DNA of 64,000 bases from the NCBI GenBank assembly GCA_964019135.1, contig OZ025253.1:41980109-42044108 (forward strand), given 5' to 3'. This DNA is from Arenicola marina. Taxonomy: Eukaryota; Annelida; Polychaeta; Arenicolidae. How positions within the stretch are numbered: the first letter of the stretch is position 1; every line of letters starts with the position of its first letter. Made by a program: the position numbers and the translations under genes. Below the pieces are notes generated by a model. That model was not told the origin of the DNA, made no database searches, and saw only the letters and a program-made list of their open reading frames with translations. Of this stretch, positions 47,901-60,574 are shown piece after piece.

Positions 47901-50900
47901 GTGGCCCATCACCCATCGCGACCAATGGCAGGTCACCCATCGCGACCAGTGGCCGGTCACCCATCGCGACCAGCGGCCGGTCACCCATCGCGACCAGCGG
48001 CCGGTCACCCATCGCGACTAGTGGCCGGTCACCCATTGCGACCAGCGGCCGGTCACCCATCGCGACCAGCGGCCGGTCACGCATCGCGACTAGTGGCCGG
48101 TCACCCATCGCGACCAGCGGCCGGTCACCCATCGCGACCAGTGGCCGATCACCTTGCGCGACCAGCGGCCGGTCACCTTCCGCGACCAGCGGCCGGTCAC
48201 CTTTCGCGACCAGCGGCCGGTCACTCATCGCGACCAGCGGCCGGTCACCCATCGCGACCAGTGGCCGATCACCTTCCGCGACCAGTGGCCGGTCACCCAT
48301 CGCGACCAGCAGCCGGTCACCCATCGCGACCAGTGGCCGGTCACCTTTCGCGACCAGCGGCCGGTCACCCATCGCGACCAGCGGCCGATCACCCATCGCG
48401 ACCAGTGGCCGATCACCCATCGCGATCAGTGGCCGGTCCCCCATCGCGACCAGTGGCCGATCAGCCATGGCGACCGGCGGCCGGTCAATCATCGCGACCA
48501 GTGATTGGTCACCCATCGCGACCAGCGGCCGGTCCCACAGCGCCACCAGCAGCCGATCACCCATCGCGACCAGTGGCCGGTCATTTATCGCGACCAGTGG
48601 CCGGTCACCCATCGCGACCAGCGGCCGGTCCCCCAGCGCCACCAGCGGCCGATCACCCATCGCGACCATTGGTCGGTCAGTCATCGCGACCATTGGTCGG
48701 TCAGTCATCGCGACCAGCGGCCGATCACCAATCGCGACCATCGGCCGGTCACCCATCGCGACCAATGGCCGGTCACCCATCGCGACCAGCGGTCGGTCAC
48801 CCATCGCGACCAGTGGCCGGTCCCTCATCGCGACCATTGGCCGGTCACCCATCGCGACCAGTGGCCGGTCACCTTCCGCGACCAGCGGCCGGTCACTCAT
48901 CGCGACTAGTGGCCCATCACCCATCGCGACCAATGGCCGGTCACCCATCGCGACCAGTGGCCGGTCACCCATCGCGACCAGCGGCCGGTCACCCATCGCG
49001 ACCAGCGGCCGGTCACCCATCGCGACTAGTGGCCGGTCACCCATCGCGACCAGCGGCCGGTCACCCATCGCGACCAGCGGCCGGTCACGCATCGCGACTA
49101 GTGGCCGGTCACCCATCGCGACCAGCGGCCGGTCACCCATCGCGACCAGTGGCCGATCACCTTGCGCGACCAGCGGCCGGTCACCTTCCGCGACCAGCGG
49201 CCGGTCACCTTTCGCGACCAGCGGCCGGTCACTCATCGCGACCAGCGGCCGGTCACCCATCGCGACCAGTGGCCGGTCACCTTCCGCGACCAGCGGCCGG
49301 TCACTCATCGCGACCATTGGACGGTCATCCATCGCGACCAGCGGCCGGTCACCCATCGCGACCAGTGGCCGATCACCTTCCGCGACGCGCGGCCGGTCAC
49401 CTTCCGCGACCAGCGGCCGGTCACCTTCCGCGACCAGCGGCCGGTCACCTTTTGCGACCAGCGGCCGGTCACTCATCGCGACCAGCGGCCGGTCACCCAT
49501 CGCGACCAGTGGCCGGTCACCTTCCGCGACCAGCGGCCGGTCCCTCATCGCGACTAGTGGCCCATCACCCATCGCGACCAATGGCAGGTCACCCATCGCG
49601 ACCAGTGGCCGGTCACCCATCGCGACCAGCGGCCGGTCACCCATCGCGACCAGCGGCCGGTCACTCATCGCGACTAGTGGCCGGTCACCCATTGCGACCA
49701 GCGGCCGGTCACCCATCGCGACCAGCGGCCGGTCACGCATCGCGACTAGTGGCCGGTCACCCATCGCGACCAGCGGCCGGTCACCCATCGCGACCAGTGG
49801 CCGATCACCTTGCGCGACCAGCGGCCGGTCACCTTCCGCGACCAGCGGCCGGTCACCTTTCGCGACCAGCGGCCGGTCACTCATCGCGACCAGCGGCCGG
49901 TCACCCATCGCGACCAGTGGCCGATCACCTTCCGCGACCAGTGGCCGGTCACCCATCGCGACCAGCAGCCGGTCACCCATCGCGACCAGTGGCCGGTCAC
50001 CTTTCGCGACCAGCGGCCGGTCACCCATCGCGACCAGCGGCCGATCACCCATCGCGACCAGTGGCCGATCACCCATCGCGACCATTGGTCGGTCAGTCAT
50101 CGCGACCATTGGTCGGTCAGTCATCGCGACCAGCGGCCGGTCACCCATCGCGACCACCGGCCGGCCACTCATCGCGACCAGTGGCCGGTCACCCATCGCG
50201 ACCATTGGTCGGTCAGTCATCGCGACCATTGGTCGGTCAGTCATCGCGACCAGTGGCCGGTCACCCATCGCGACCATTGGTCGGTCAGTCATCGCGACCA
50301 TTGGTCGGTCAGTCATCGCGACCAGCGGCCGATCACCAATCGCAACCATCGGCCGGTCACCCATCGCGACCAATGGCCGGTCACTCATCGCGACCAGCGG
50401 CCGGTCACTCATCGCGACCTGTGGCCGGTCACCCATCGCGACCAGTGGCCGGTCACCCATCACGACCAGCGGCCGGTCACCTTTCGCGACAAGCGGCCGG
50501 TCACCCATTGCGACCAGCGGCCGGTCACTCATCGCGACCAGTGGCCGGTCACCCATCGCGACCAGCGGCCGGTCACCCATCGCGACCAGTGGCCGATGAC
50601 CTTCCGCGACCAGCGGCCGATCACCTTCCGCGACCAGCGGCCGGTCACTCATCGCGACTAGTGGCCCATCACCCATCGCGACCAATGGCCGGTCACCCAT
50701 CGCGACCAGTGGCCGGTCACCCATCGCGACCAGCGGCCGGTCACCCATCGCGACCAGCGGCCGGTCACCCATCGCGACTAGTGGCCGGTCACCCATCGCG
50801 ACCAGCGGCCGGTCACCCATCGCGACCAGCGGCCGGTCACGCATCGCGACTAGTGGCCGGTCACCCATCGCGACCAGCGGCCGGTCACCCATCGCGACCA

Positions 50901-53900
50901 GTGGCCGATCACCTTGCGCGACCAGCGGCCGGTCACCTTCCGCGACCAGCGGCCGGTCACCTTTCGCGACCAGCGGCCGGTCACTCATCGCGACCAGCGG
51001 CCGGTCACCCATCGCGACCAGTGGCCGATCACCTTCCGCGACCAGTGGCCGGTCACCCATCGCGACCAGCAGCCGGTCACCCATCGCGACCAGTGGCCGG
51101 TCACCTTTCGCGACCAGCGGCCGGTCACCCATCGCGACCAGCGGCCGATCACCCATCGCGACCAGTGGTTGGTCACTCATCGCGACCAGCGGCCGGTCAT
51201 TCATCGCGACCAGTGGCCGGTCACCCATCGCGACCATCGGCCGGTCACTCGTCGCGACCAGTGGCCGGTCACCCATCGCGACCAGTGGCCGGTCACCCAT
51301 CGCGACCAGCGGCCGGTCACTCATCGCGACCAGTGGCCCATCACCCATCGCGACCAGTGGCCGGTCACCCATCGCGACCAGCGGTCGGTCACCCATCGCG
51401 ACCAGTGGCCTGTCCCTTATCGCGACCATTGGCCGGTCACCCATCGCGACCAGTGGCCGGTCACCTTCCGCGACCAGCGGCCGGTCACTCATCGCGACCA
51501 TTGGACGGTCATCCATCGCGACCAGCGGCCGGTCACCCATCGCGACCAGTGGCCGATCACCTTCCGCGACGCGCGGCCGGTCACCTTCCGCGACCAGCGG
51601 CCGGTCACCTTCCGCGACCAGCGGCCGGTCACCTTTTGCGACCAGCGGCCGGTCACTCATCGCGACCAGCGGCCGGTCACCCATCGCGACCAGTGGCCGG
51701 TCACCTTCCGCGACCAGCGGCCGGTCCCTCATCGCGACTAGTGGCCCATCACCCATCGCGACCAATGGCAGGTCACCCATCGCGACCAGTGGCCGGTCAC
51801 CCATCGCGACCAGCGGCCGGTCACCCATCGCGACCAGCGGCCGGTCACTCATCGCGACTAGTGGCCGGTCACCCATTGCGACCAGCGGCCGGTCACCCAT
51901 CGCGACCAGCGGCCGGTCACGCATCGCGACTAGTGGCCGGTCACCCATCGCGACCAGCGGCCGGTCACCCATCGCGACCAGTGGCCGATCACCTTGCGCG
52001 ACCAGCGGCCGGTCACCTTCCGCGACCAGCGGCCGGTCACCTTTCGCGACCAGCGGCCGGTCACTCATCGCGACCAGCGGCCGGTCACCCATCGCGACCA
52101 GTGGCCGATCACCTTCCGCGACCAGTGGCCGGTCACCCATCGCGACCAGCAGCCGGTCACCCATCGCGACCAGTGGCCGGTCACCTTTCGCGACCAGCGG
52201 CCGGTCACCCATCGCGATCAGCGGCCGATCACCCATCGCGACCAGTGGCCGATCACCCATCGCGACCAGTGGCCGATCACCCATCGCGACCATTGGTCGG
52301 TCAGTCATCGCGACCATTGGTCGGTCAGTCATCGCGACCAGCGGCCGGTCACCCATCGCGACCACCGGCCGGCCACTCATCGCGACCAGTGGCCGGTCAC
52401 CCATCGCGACCATTGGTCGGTCAGTCATCGCGACCATTGGTCGGTCAGTCATCGCGACCAGTGGCCGGTCACCCATCGCGACCATTGGTCGGTCAGTCAT
52501 CGCGACCATTGGTCGGTCAGTCATCGCGACCAGCGGCCGATCACCAATCGCGACCATCGGCCGGTCAACCATCGCGACCAATGGCCGGTCACTCATCGCG
52601 ACCAGCGGCCGGTCACTCATCGCGACCTGTGGCCGGTCACCCATCGCGACCAGTGGCCGGTCACCCATCACGACCAGCGGCCGGTCACTCATCGCGACCA
52701 GTGGCCCATCACCCATCGCGACCAGTGGCCGGTCACCCATCGCGACCAGCGGTCGGTCACCCATCGCGACCAGTGGCCGGTCCCTCATCGCGACCAGTGG
52801 CCGGTCACCCATCGCGACCAGTGGCCGGTCACCTTCCGCGACCAGCGGCCGGTCACTCATCGCGACCATTGGACGGTCATCCATCGCGACCAGCGGCCGG
52901 TCACCCATCGCGACCAGTGGCCGATCACCTTCCGCGACCCGCGGCCGGTCACCTTCCGCGACCAGCGGCCGGTCACCTTCCGCGACCAGCGGCCGGTCAC
53001 CTTTTGCGACCAGCGGCCGGTCACTCATCGCGACCAGCGGCCGGTCACCCATCGCGACCAGTGGCCGGTCACCTTCCGCGACCAGCGGCCGTTCCCTCAT
53101 CGCGACTAGTGGCCCATCACCCATCGCGACCAATGGCAGGTCACCCATCGCGACCAGTGGCCGGTCACCCATCGCGACCAGCGGCCGGTCACCCATCGCG
53201 ACCAGCGGCCGGTCACCCATCGCGACTAGTGGCCGGTCACCCATTGCGACCAGCGGCCGGTCACCCATCGCGACCAGCGGCCGGTCACGCATCGCGACTA
53301 GTGGCCGGTCACCCATCGCGACCAGCGGCCGGTCACCCATCGCGACCAGTGGCCGATCACCTTGCGCGACCAGCGGCCGGTCACCTTCCGCGACCAGCGG
53401 CCGGTCACCTTTCGCGACCAGCGGCCGGTCACTCATCGCGACCAGCGGCCGGTCACCCATCGCGACCAGTGGCCGATCACCTTCCGCGACCAGTGGCCGG
53501 TCACCCATCGCGACCAGCAACCGGTCACCCATCGCGACCAGTGGCCGGTCACCTTTCGCGACCAGCGGCCGGTCACCCATCGCGACCAGCGGCCGATCAC
53601 CCATCGCGACCAGTGGCCGATCACCCATCGCGACCATTGGTCGGTCACCCATCGCGACCAGTGGCCGGTCACCTTTCGCGACCAGCGGCCGGTCACCCAT
53701 CGCGACCAGCGGCCGATCACCCATCGCGACCAGTGGCCGATCACCCATCGCGACCATTGGTCGGTCAGTCATCGCGACCATTGGTCGGTCAGTCATCGCG
53801 ACCATTGGTCGGTCAGTCATCGCGACCAGTGGCCGGTCACCCATCGCGACCATTGGCCGGTCACCCATCGCGACCATTGGCCGATCACCCATCGCGACCA

Positions 53901-56900
53901 GTGGCCGATCACCCATCGCGACCATTGGTCGGTCAGTCATCGCGACCATTGGTCGGTCAGTCATCGCGACCAGCGGCCGGTCACCCATCGCGACCAGCGG
54001 CCGGTCACCCATCGCGACCACCGGCCGGCCACTCATCGCGACCAGTGGCCGGTCACCCATCGCCACCAGCGGCCGATCACCCATCGCGACCATTGGTCGG
54101 TCAGTCATCGCGACCATTGGTCGGTCAGTCATCGCGACCAGTGGCCGGTCACCCATCGCGACCATTGGTCGGTCAGTCATCGCGACCATTGGTCGGTCAG
54201 TCATCGCGACCAGCGGCCGATCACCAATCGCGACCATCGGCCGGTCACCCATCGCGACCAATGGCCGGTCACTCATCGCGACCAGCGGCCGGTCACTCAT
54301 CGCGACCTGTGGCCGGTCACCCATCGCGACCAGTGGCCGGTCACCCATCACGACCAGCGGCCGGTCACCTTTCGCGACAAGCGGCCGGTCACCCATTGCG
54401 ACCAGCGGCCGGTCACTCATCGCGACCAGTGGCCGGTCACCCATCGCGACCAGCGGCCGGTCACCCATCGCGACCAGTGGCCGATGACCTTCCGCGACCA
54501 GCGGCCGATCACCTTCCGCGACCAGCGGCCGGTCACCTTCCGCGACCAGCGGCCGGTCACCTTCCGCGACCAGCGGCCGGTCACCTTTCGCGACCAGCGG
54601 CCGGTCACCCATCGCGACTAGTGGCCGGTCACCCATCGCGACTAGCGGCCGGTCACCCATCGCGACCAGCGGCCGGTCACGCATCGCGACTACTGGCCGG
54701 TCACCCATCGCGACCAGCGGCCGGTCACCCATCGCGACCAGTGGCCGATCACCTTGCGCGACCAGCGGCCGGTCACCTTCCGCGACCAGCGGCCGGTCAC
54801 CTTTCGCGACCAGCGGCCGGTCACCTTTCGCGACCAGCGGCCGGTCACTCATCGCGACCAGCGGCCGGTCACCCATCGCGACCAGTGGCCGGTCACCCAT
54901 CGCGACCAGCAGCCGGTCACCCATCGCGACCAGTGGCCGGTCACCTTTTGCGACCAGCGGCCGGTCACCCATCGCGACCAGCGGCCGATCACCCATCGCG
55001 ACCAGTGGTTGGTCACTCATCGCGACCAGCGGCCGGTCATTCATCGCGACCAGTGGCCGGTCACCCATCGCGACCATCGGCCGGTCACTCGTCGCGACCA
55101 GTGGCCGGTCACCCATCGCGACCAGTGGCCGGTCACCCATCGCGACCAGCGGCCGGTCACTCATCGCGACCAGTGGCCCATCACCCATCGCGACCAGTGG
55201 CCGGTCACCCATCGCGACCAGCGGTCGGTCACCCATCGCGACCAGTGGCCGGTCCCTCATCGCGACCATTGGCCGGTCACCCATCGCGACCAGTGGTCGG
55301 TCACCTTCCGCGACCAGCGGCCGGTCACTCATCGCGACCATTGGACGGTCATCCATCGCGACCAGCGGCCGGTCACCCATCGCGACCAGTGGCCGATCAC
55401 CTTCCGCGACCCGCGGCCGGTCACCTTCCGCGACCAGCGGCCGGTCACCTTTTGCGACCAGCGGCCGGTCACTCATCGCGACCAGCGGCCGGTCACCCAT
55501 CGCGACCAGTGGCCGGTCACCTTCCGCGACCAGCGGCCGGTCACTCATCGCGACTAGTGGCCCATCACCCATCGCGACCAATGGCTGGTCACCCATCGCG
55601 ACCAGTGGCCGGTCACCCATCGCGACCAGCGGCCGGTCACCCATCGCGACCAGCGGCCGGTCACCCATCGCGACTAGTGGCCGGTCACCCATCGCGACCA
55701 GCGGCCGGTCACCCATCGCGACCAGCGGCCGGTCACGCATCGCGACTAGTGGCCGGTCACCCATCGCGACCAGCGGCCGGTCACCCATCGCGACCAGTGG
55801 CCGATCACCTTGCGCGACCAGCGGCCGGTCACCTTCCGCGACCAGCGGCCGGTCACCTTTCGCGACCAGCGGCCGGTCACTCATCGCGACCAGCGGCCGG
55901 TCACCCATCGCGACCAGTGGCCGATCACCTTCCGCGACCAGTGGCCGGTCACCCATCGCGACCAGCAGCCGGTCACCCATCGCGACCAGTGGCCGGTCAC
56001 CTTTCGCGACCAGCGTCCGGTCACCCATCGCGACCAGCGGCCGATCACCCATCGCGACCAGTGGTTGGTCACTCATCGCGACCAGCGGCCGGTCATTCAT
56101 CGCGACCAGTGGCCGGTCACCCATCGCGACCATCGGCCGGTCACTCGTCGCGACCAGTGGCCGGTCACCCATCGCGACCAGTGGCCGGTCACCCATCGCG
56201 ACCAGCGGCCGGTCACTCATCGCGACCAGTGGCCCATCACCCATCGCGACCAGTGGCCGGTCACCCATCGCGACCAGCGGTCGGTCACCCATCGCGACCA
56301 GTGGCCGGTCCCTCATCGCGACCATTGGCCGGTCACCCATCGCGACCAGTGGCCGGTCACCTTCCGCGATCAGCGGCCGGTCACTCATCGCGACCATTGG
56401 ACGGTCATCCATCGCGACCAGCGGCCGGTCACCCATCGCGACCAGTGGCCGATCACCTTCCGCGACCCGCGGCCGGTCACCTTCCGCGACCAGCGGCCGG
56501 TCACCTTTTGCGACCAGCGGCCGGTCACTCATCGCGACCAGCGGCCGGTCACCCATCGCGACCAGTGGCCGGTCACCTTCCGCGACCAGCGGCCGGTCAC
56601 TCATCGCGACTAGTGGCCCATCACCCATCGCGACCCATGGCCGGTCACCCATCGCGACCAGTGGCCGGTCACCCATCGCGACCAGCGGCCGGTCACCCAT
56701 CGCGACCAGCGGCCGGTCACCCATCGCGACTAGTGGCCGGTCACCCATCGCGACCAGCGGCCGGTCACCCATCGCGACCAGCGGCCGGTCACGCATCGCG
56801 ACTAGTGGCCGGTCACCCATCGCGACCAGCGGCCGGTCACCCATCGCGACCAGTGGCCGATCACCTTGCGCGACCAGCGGCCGGTCACCTTCCGCGACCA

Positions 56901-57690
56901 GCGGCCGGTCACCTTTCGCGACCAGCGGCCGGTCACTCATCGCGACCAGCGGCCGGTCGCCCATCGCGACCAGTGGCCGGTCACCTTCCGCGACCAGCGG
57001 CCGGTCACTCATCGCGACTAGTATCCCATCACCCATCGCGACCAATGGCCGGTCACCCATCGCGACCAGTGGCCGGTCACCCATCGCGACCAGCGGCCGG
57101 TCACCCATCGCGACCAGTGGCCGATCACCTTCCGCGACCAGCGGCCGGTCACTCATCGCGACTAGTATCCCATCACCCATCGCGACCAATGGCCGGTCAC
57201 CCATCGCGACCAGTGGCCGGTCACCCATCGCGACCAGCGGCCGGTCACCCATCGCGACCAGTGGCCGATCACCTTCCGCGACCCGCGGCCGGTCACCTTC
57301 CGCGACCAGCGGCCGGTCACCTTTCGCGACCAGCGGCCGGTCACCCATCGCGACTAGTGGCCGGTCACCCATCGCGACCAGCGGCCGGTCACCCATCGCG
57401 ACCAGCAGCCGGTCACGCATCGCGACTAGTGGCCGGTCACCCATCGCGACCAGCGGCCGGTCACCCATCGCGACCAGTGGCCGATCACCTTCCGCGACCC
57501 GCGGCCGGTCACCTTCCGCGACCAGCGGCCGGTCACCTTTCGCGACCAGCGGCCGGTCACTCATCGCGACCAGCGGCCGGTCACCCATCGCGATCAGTGG
57601 CCGGTCACCCATCGCGACCAGCGGCCCGTCACCTTTCGCGACCTGCGGCCGGTCACTCATCGCGACCAGTGGCCCATCACCCATCGCGAC
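35958..57690 (+). repeat. 24 bp megasatellite, ~870 units (~21 kb excluding an inserted element)
   Basis: Head-to-tail 24 bp units; a clean example is 46,285-46,308, with the core GGCCGGTCACCCATCGCGAC. Common variants include CAGTGG or CAGCGG, CACCC or CACTC, CCAG or CTAG, GGTCACC or GATCACC, and CTTCCGCG or TTTCGCG in place of CATCGCG. Higher-order blocks are visible. A stretch from about 45,470 recurs 2,952 bp (123 units) downstream, and the GATCACCTTGCGCGACC marker recurs at intervals that are all multiples of 24 (from 46,201 to 56,865). West of 45,230 several units carry the same 2 bp insertion (CATCACGCGACC); east of it no frame-changing indel occurs for 12.4 kb. All stop-free frames (4,239 codons plus, 4,152 codons minus) follow from this. 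Very CpG-rich. Confidence 0.97.
36342..37199. mobile_element. 858 bp inverted-repeat DNA transposon (non-autonomous, hAT-like by target size) inside the 24 bp array
   Basis: Termini CACAGGCACAGTAAATC and GATTTACTGTGCCTGTG are complementary, and the inverted similarity extends ~310 bp from each end (36,342-36,652 and 36,884-37,199), leaving a ~230 bp unique centre. The octamer GTGGCCGG flanks it on both sides (36,334-36,341 and 37,200-37,207). Removing the element and one octamer restores a perfect 24 bp unit. Eight-base target duplications are typical of hAT (also P and Merlin) elements. No transposase frame is present, so mobilisation would depend on an autonomous relative. Confidence 0.85.
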
Positions 57691-58245
57691 CAGTACGGGG
57701 TGAGCGTAAGCTGACCAGTACAGCGTGAGAGCAGGCTGACCAGTAGGGATAGAATGCAGGCTGACCAGTACGAGGTGAGCGCAGGTTGACCAGTACGGTG
57801 TGAGCGCAGGCTGACCAGTACGGGGGAACGTAGGCTGACCAGTACGGGGATAATGCAGGCTGACCAGTACGGAGTGAGCGTAGGTTTACCCGTATGGGGT
57901 GAATGTAGACTGGTCATTACGGGGTGAGCCTAAGCTGTCCAGTACGGGCAGAGTGTAGGCTGACCAGTGCGGGCAGAATGCAGGCTGACCAGTGCGCTGA
58001 GAATGCAGGCTTACCAGTACGGGAATAATGCAGGCAGACCAGTACGGTGTGAGCGCAGGCTTACCAGTACGGGAATAATGCAGGCAGACCAGTACGGGAT
58101 GAGCGTAGGCTGAGCACTACGATATGAGCCTAGGCTGACCAGTGCGGCGTGGGCGCAGGGTGACCAGTACGGGGTGAGCCTTAGCTGTCCAGTACACGTA
58201 GAATGCACACTGGCCAGTACGGGGTGAGCGCAGGCTGACCAGTGT
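57691..58245 (+). repeat. 25 bp tandem repeat, array A (about 22 units)
   Basis: Units carrying GGCTGACCAGTACGGGGTGA every 25 bp, moderately diverged. It starts directly at the end of the 24 bp array. The junction falls in the string GACCAGT, which is present in both units, so the two arrays are joined at shared sequence. Confidence 0.9.
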
Positions 58246-59273
58246 TTGACTGATTGTTTGACCAATTCTGAATAATTCCGGGGACAGCGGGGATGTGTCC
58301 TGTGTAAAATAATTCAGACGGGAAGCTAGAAAATAGCCGAATATCTTGAAGTAGGAGAATTACACATGTGAATGAGTTAGAGAAAAAGAAGATCCAACCA
58401 TTGACCAAAAGATACAGGCTATTTGCAATCATGTACCTTTTCTTTCGTCAATGAAACAGGCTGACGAAAGAAAGAAAAGCGTTGGATGTGTTAAAAACAT
58501 ATATATGCCGTACGTCACAGGGAGGCCGAACTATTGACCAAAGCTGCCTCAAAACGTTGAGCCAACAGAGAACGCGATCTTTTTGTTCTTCATGAGTTGA
58601 ATGATTTGGCAAACTCCCAAACACTGAGCAAAGCACATCAGCAGAATCTAACAGAGACCGGTCGTCACATCGATACGTCTCCTCGTCTGACCAGAGTGCG
58701 CCCTGGCGGACCATTCCACCTCGTACGGAACCATATCTTAAGGGCCTCCAATATATAAGGTACGCTAATTGGCTGAATGCGTGCCTAAACAAAAATAGTA
58801 GGTAAAAATGTGCCCATTACAGGGAACTTGACGCCCCCAGGTCTGTCAAAGGGTCCGCCACTGTCATTCCCACCCTGGCTCCGCCCCTGCCACCCGCACT
58901 CGGGCTCCGCCACTGCCACCCCCACCCGCTGGATCCGCCCCCGATTGAATAAAACGGTTCCGTGTGGGGTTGGGAACAATCGTTCTTTCTTCATGGTGGT
59001 TCGACATCCGTGTGGCGTTTTACTTTATGGTGGATCCAAGCCAATAACGGTAGGCCTATATGGTCGGTTTATTTAGGCTTAGGCCTACCTGTTTGGTTTA
59101 TTCAGATTTCTGTACCCTTACTTAACCAAAGACATATACGGGTCACAAACTAAAAAAAAATCATTACGTATATAAATTGCATATTATAACCGATTACAAG
59201 CCGCCACCCGCCCTGTTAGCAGCGCCGTTAGCATGGCGGGACCGAGGCGCAACACCATGGGTGCATTGTTAGC
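58246..59273. other. No gene recognised
   Basis: A minus-strand open frame of 114 codons (58,448-58,792) contains LWSDEETYR, reminiscent of the start of a Myb/SANT-like DNA-binding domain, but the following residues do not continue the motif. The stretch 58,840-58,950 is CCGCC-rich, as in the ends of some transposons. Confidence 0.3.
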
Positions 59274-59890
59274 GGGGCCAAGACGGATATTCCGCCCTGT
59301 ATGCTCAACCTTATCTGGGCCTGCCGATAGGGCTACGCCGTATGCCAATGAAATGTTCACACTGGTCGATTCCGTGCATTTTGAGGCAACGGAACCAGCC
59401 TAGTCCATCACTTTTCAATCAGCCGTCATCTGATCTCGAATGCCCGGTCCTGTTTTGAATGGTTTACAATCGGCATGCCGAATGAATGCTCGTGCGCCCG
59501 ACCTGGATGAAAGAAGTGTCGAGAGGTACACCTGCCAAAGAAGTGCACCCAGTGGGCAAATTTCTTTAGTAGCTCTGTATATCCCTGCGGTAACCCGAAT
59601 ATGTAGATTATACGCATCGGCAAACCCGCCCGACACTTCTTTCACCCAGGTGTGATTGCGCGCGCATCCATTCGGTATGCCGCTGTGCAGCGTTCAAAAC
59701 AACACGGGACATTCGGAAGAAGAAGGCGACTGATTGAAAGGTGATGAGAGTAGGTTGGTTCCAGTGCCCCTATTTGCACCGGATATAAACGGTGTGTGCA
59801 TTTCATTGGATTAGGCATATCCTTATCGGCCCACCCGTAAGTGCCCTGTCACGTGTTGCGGGTCCCGGGCGGGATACCGAACCTGGGCCA
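59274..59890. repeat. Large imperfect foldback (inverted repeat with ~250 bp arms)
   Basis: Arms 59,274-59,521 and 59,631-59,890 are reverse complements with many matching blocks: GAAAGAAGTGTCG, CCGAAT, TTTCAATCAG, CCAATGAAATG and GGAACCA. The loop is ~109 bp. Divergence and small indels indicate age. The structure fits a MITE or foldback transposon, or an old inverted duplication. Ends and target duplication are not clear. Confidence 0.7.
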
Positions 59891-60007
59891 AAGAAATGCG
59901 CGCAGTGTTTTCCCGCTTTCCCTTGAACTTGGGGCCCTGGGTGGGGTTGCCACCTGGCGAATACCGTACGCAACGCGAATGGTGCATTGCGTGTATACAG
60001 CGACAAG

Positions 60008-60175
60008 AAAAACGGTTGCGTTATGCATAACCGTTTTTCCTTTTTCGTTTCGGAAACGAAAAACGGTTTCTGTGACTAATTTTTGTTTTCTATGTCGCCA
60101 AACGAAAAATGAAAAACAGCTGTTGGTTCGTTTTTCGTTTTGTTATGACCATTTTAAAAACGAAAAAAGATTGGA
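60008..60175. repeat. Cluster of short hairpins built on CGTTTTT/AAAAACG
   Basis: A perfect stem AAAAACGGTT (60,008-60,017) pairs with 60,029-60,038. A second, TTTTTCGTTTC (60,041-60,051), pairs with 60,053-60,063 across a single-base centre. Further AACGAAAAA strings of both orientations follow to 60,175. Confidence 0.7.
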
Positions 60176-60331
60176 CGGTATATACACGGACCCATAATGC
60201 AGTGCGTGAAGCAAACTTTAAGTGATGCAAGACCGGCCGGTCTTGTAAGGTAGTAAGTACACTCGGTCGGCAGTGGCATCACTAGACCGGATGAGGGCAT
60301 GCATCGTGAAGACACGCCCCCCTCACATATA

Positions 60332-60574
60332 AGGGCGGATTCAGGGCGGGGTCCGGATCCCCCCCCCCCCTCATTTGAGGAAGAAGGTTATTTGAGGCCG
60401 CGTGGAACCCCCCCCCCCTCCTGTCGCAAGTTTGTTGTGCCCTCCTGCCCGGTCGTCAAAAATTTGGCTGATCAACCGGTCGCAATTTTGTTCTGAGCTG
60501 CCCCATCCCTCCTCCCCCCACCCCCCCTTCGCATTTTGGACCACCCCCCTTTTAAATTCCTGGATCGGCCCCTG
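60332..60574. mobile_element. Possible short MITE
   Basis: The left end AGGGCGGATTCAGG and the right end, complement CAGGGGCCGATCCAGG, are similar inverted termini resembling the GGGCGGATCCAG ends common in invertebrate DNA transposons. The interior is C-rich low complexity. Target duplication is not evident. Confidence 0.3.

Noticed and set aside
45009..57728. 4,239-codon plus-strand and 4,152-codon minus-strand open frames
   Set aside because: Both are by-products of a 24 bp unit without stops. Several frames are open on both strands at once, there is no signal peptide, domain or non-repeat start, and the frames end with the array.
58448..58792. 114-codon minus-strand frame with LWSDEET
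   Set aside because: Only the first residues resemble a Myb/SANT-like domain; the rest does not follow the pattern and no exon borders are clear.
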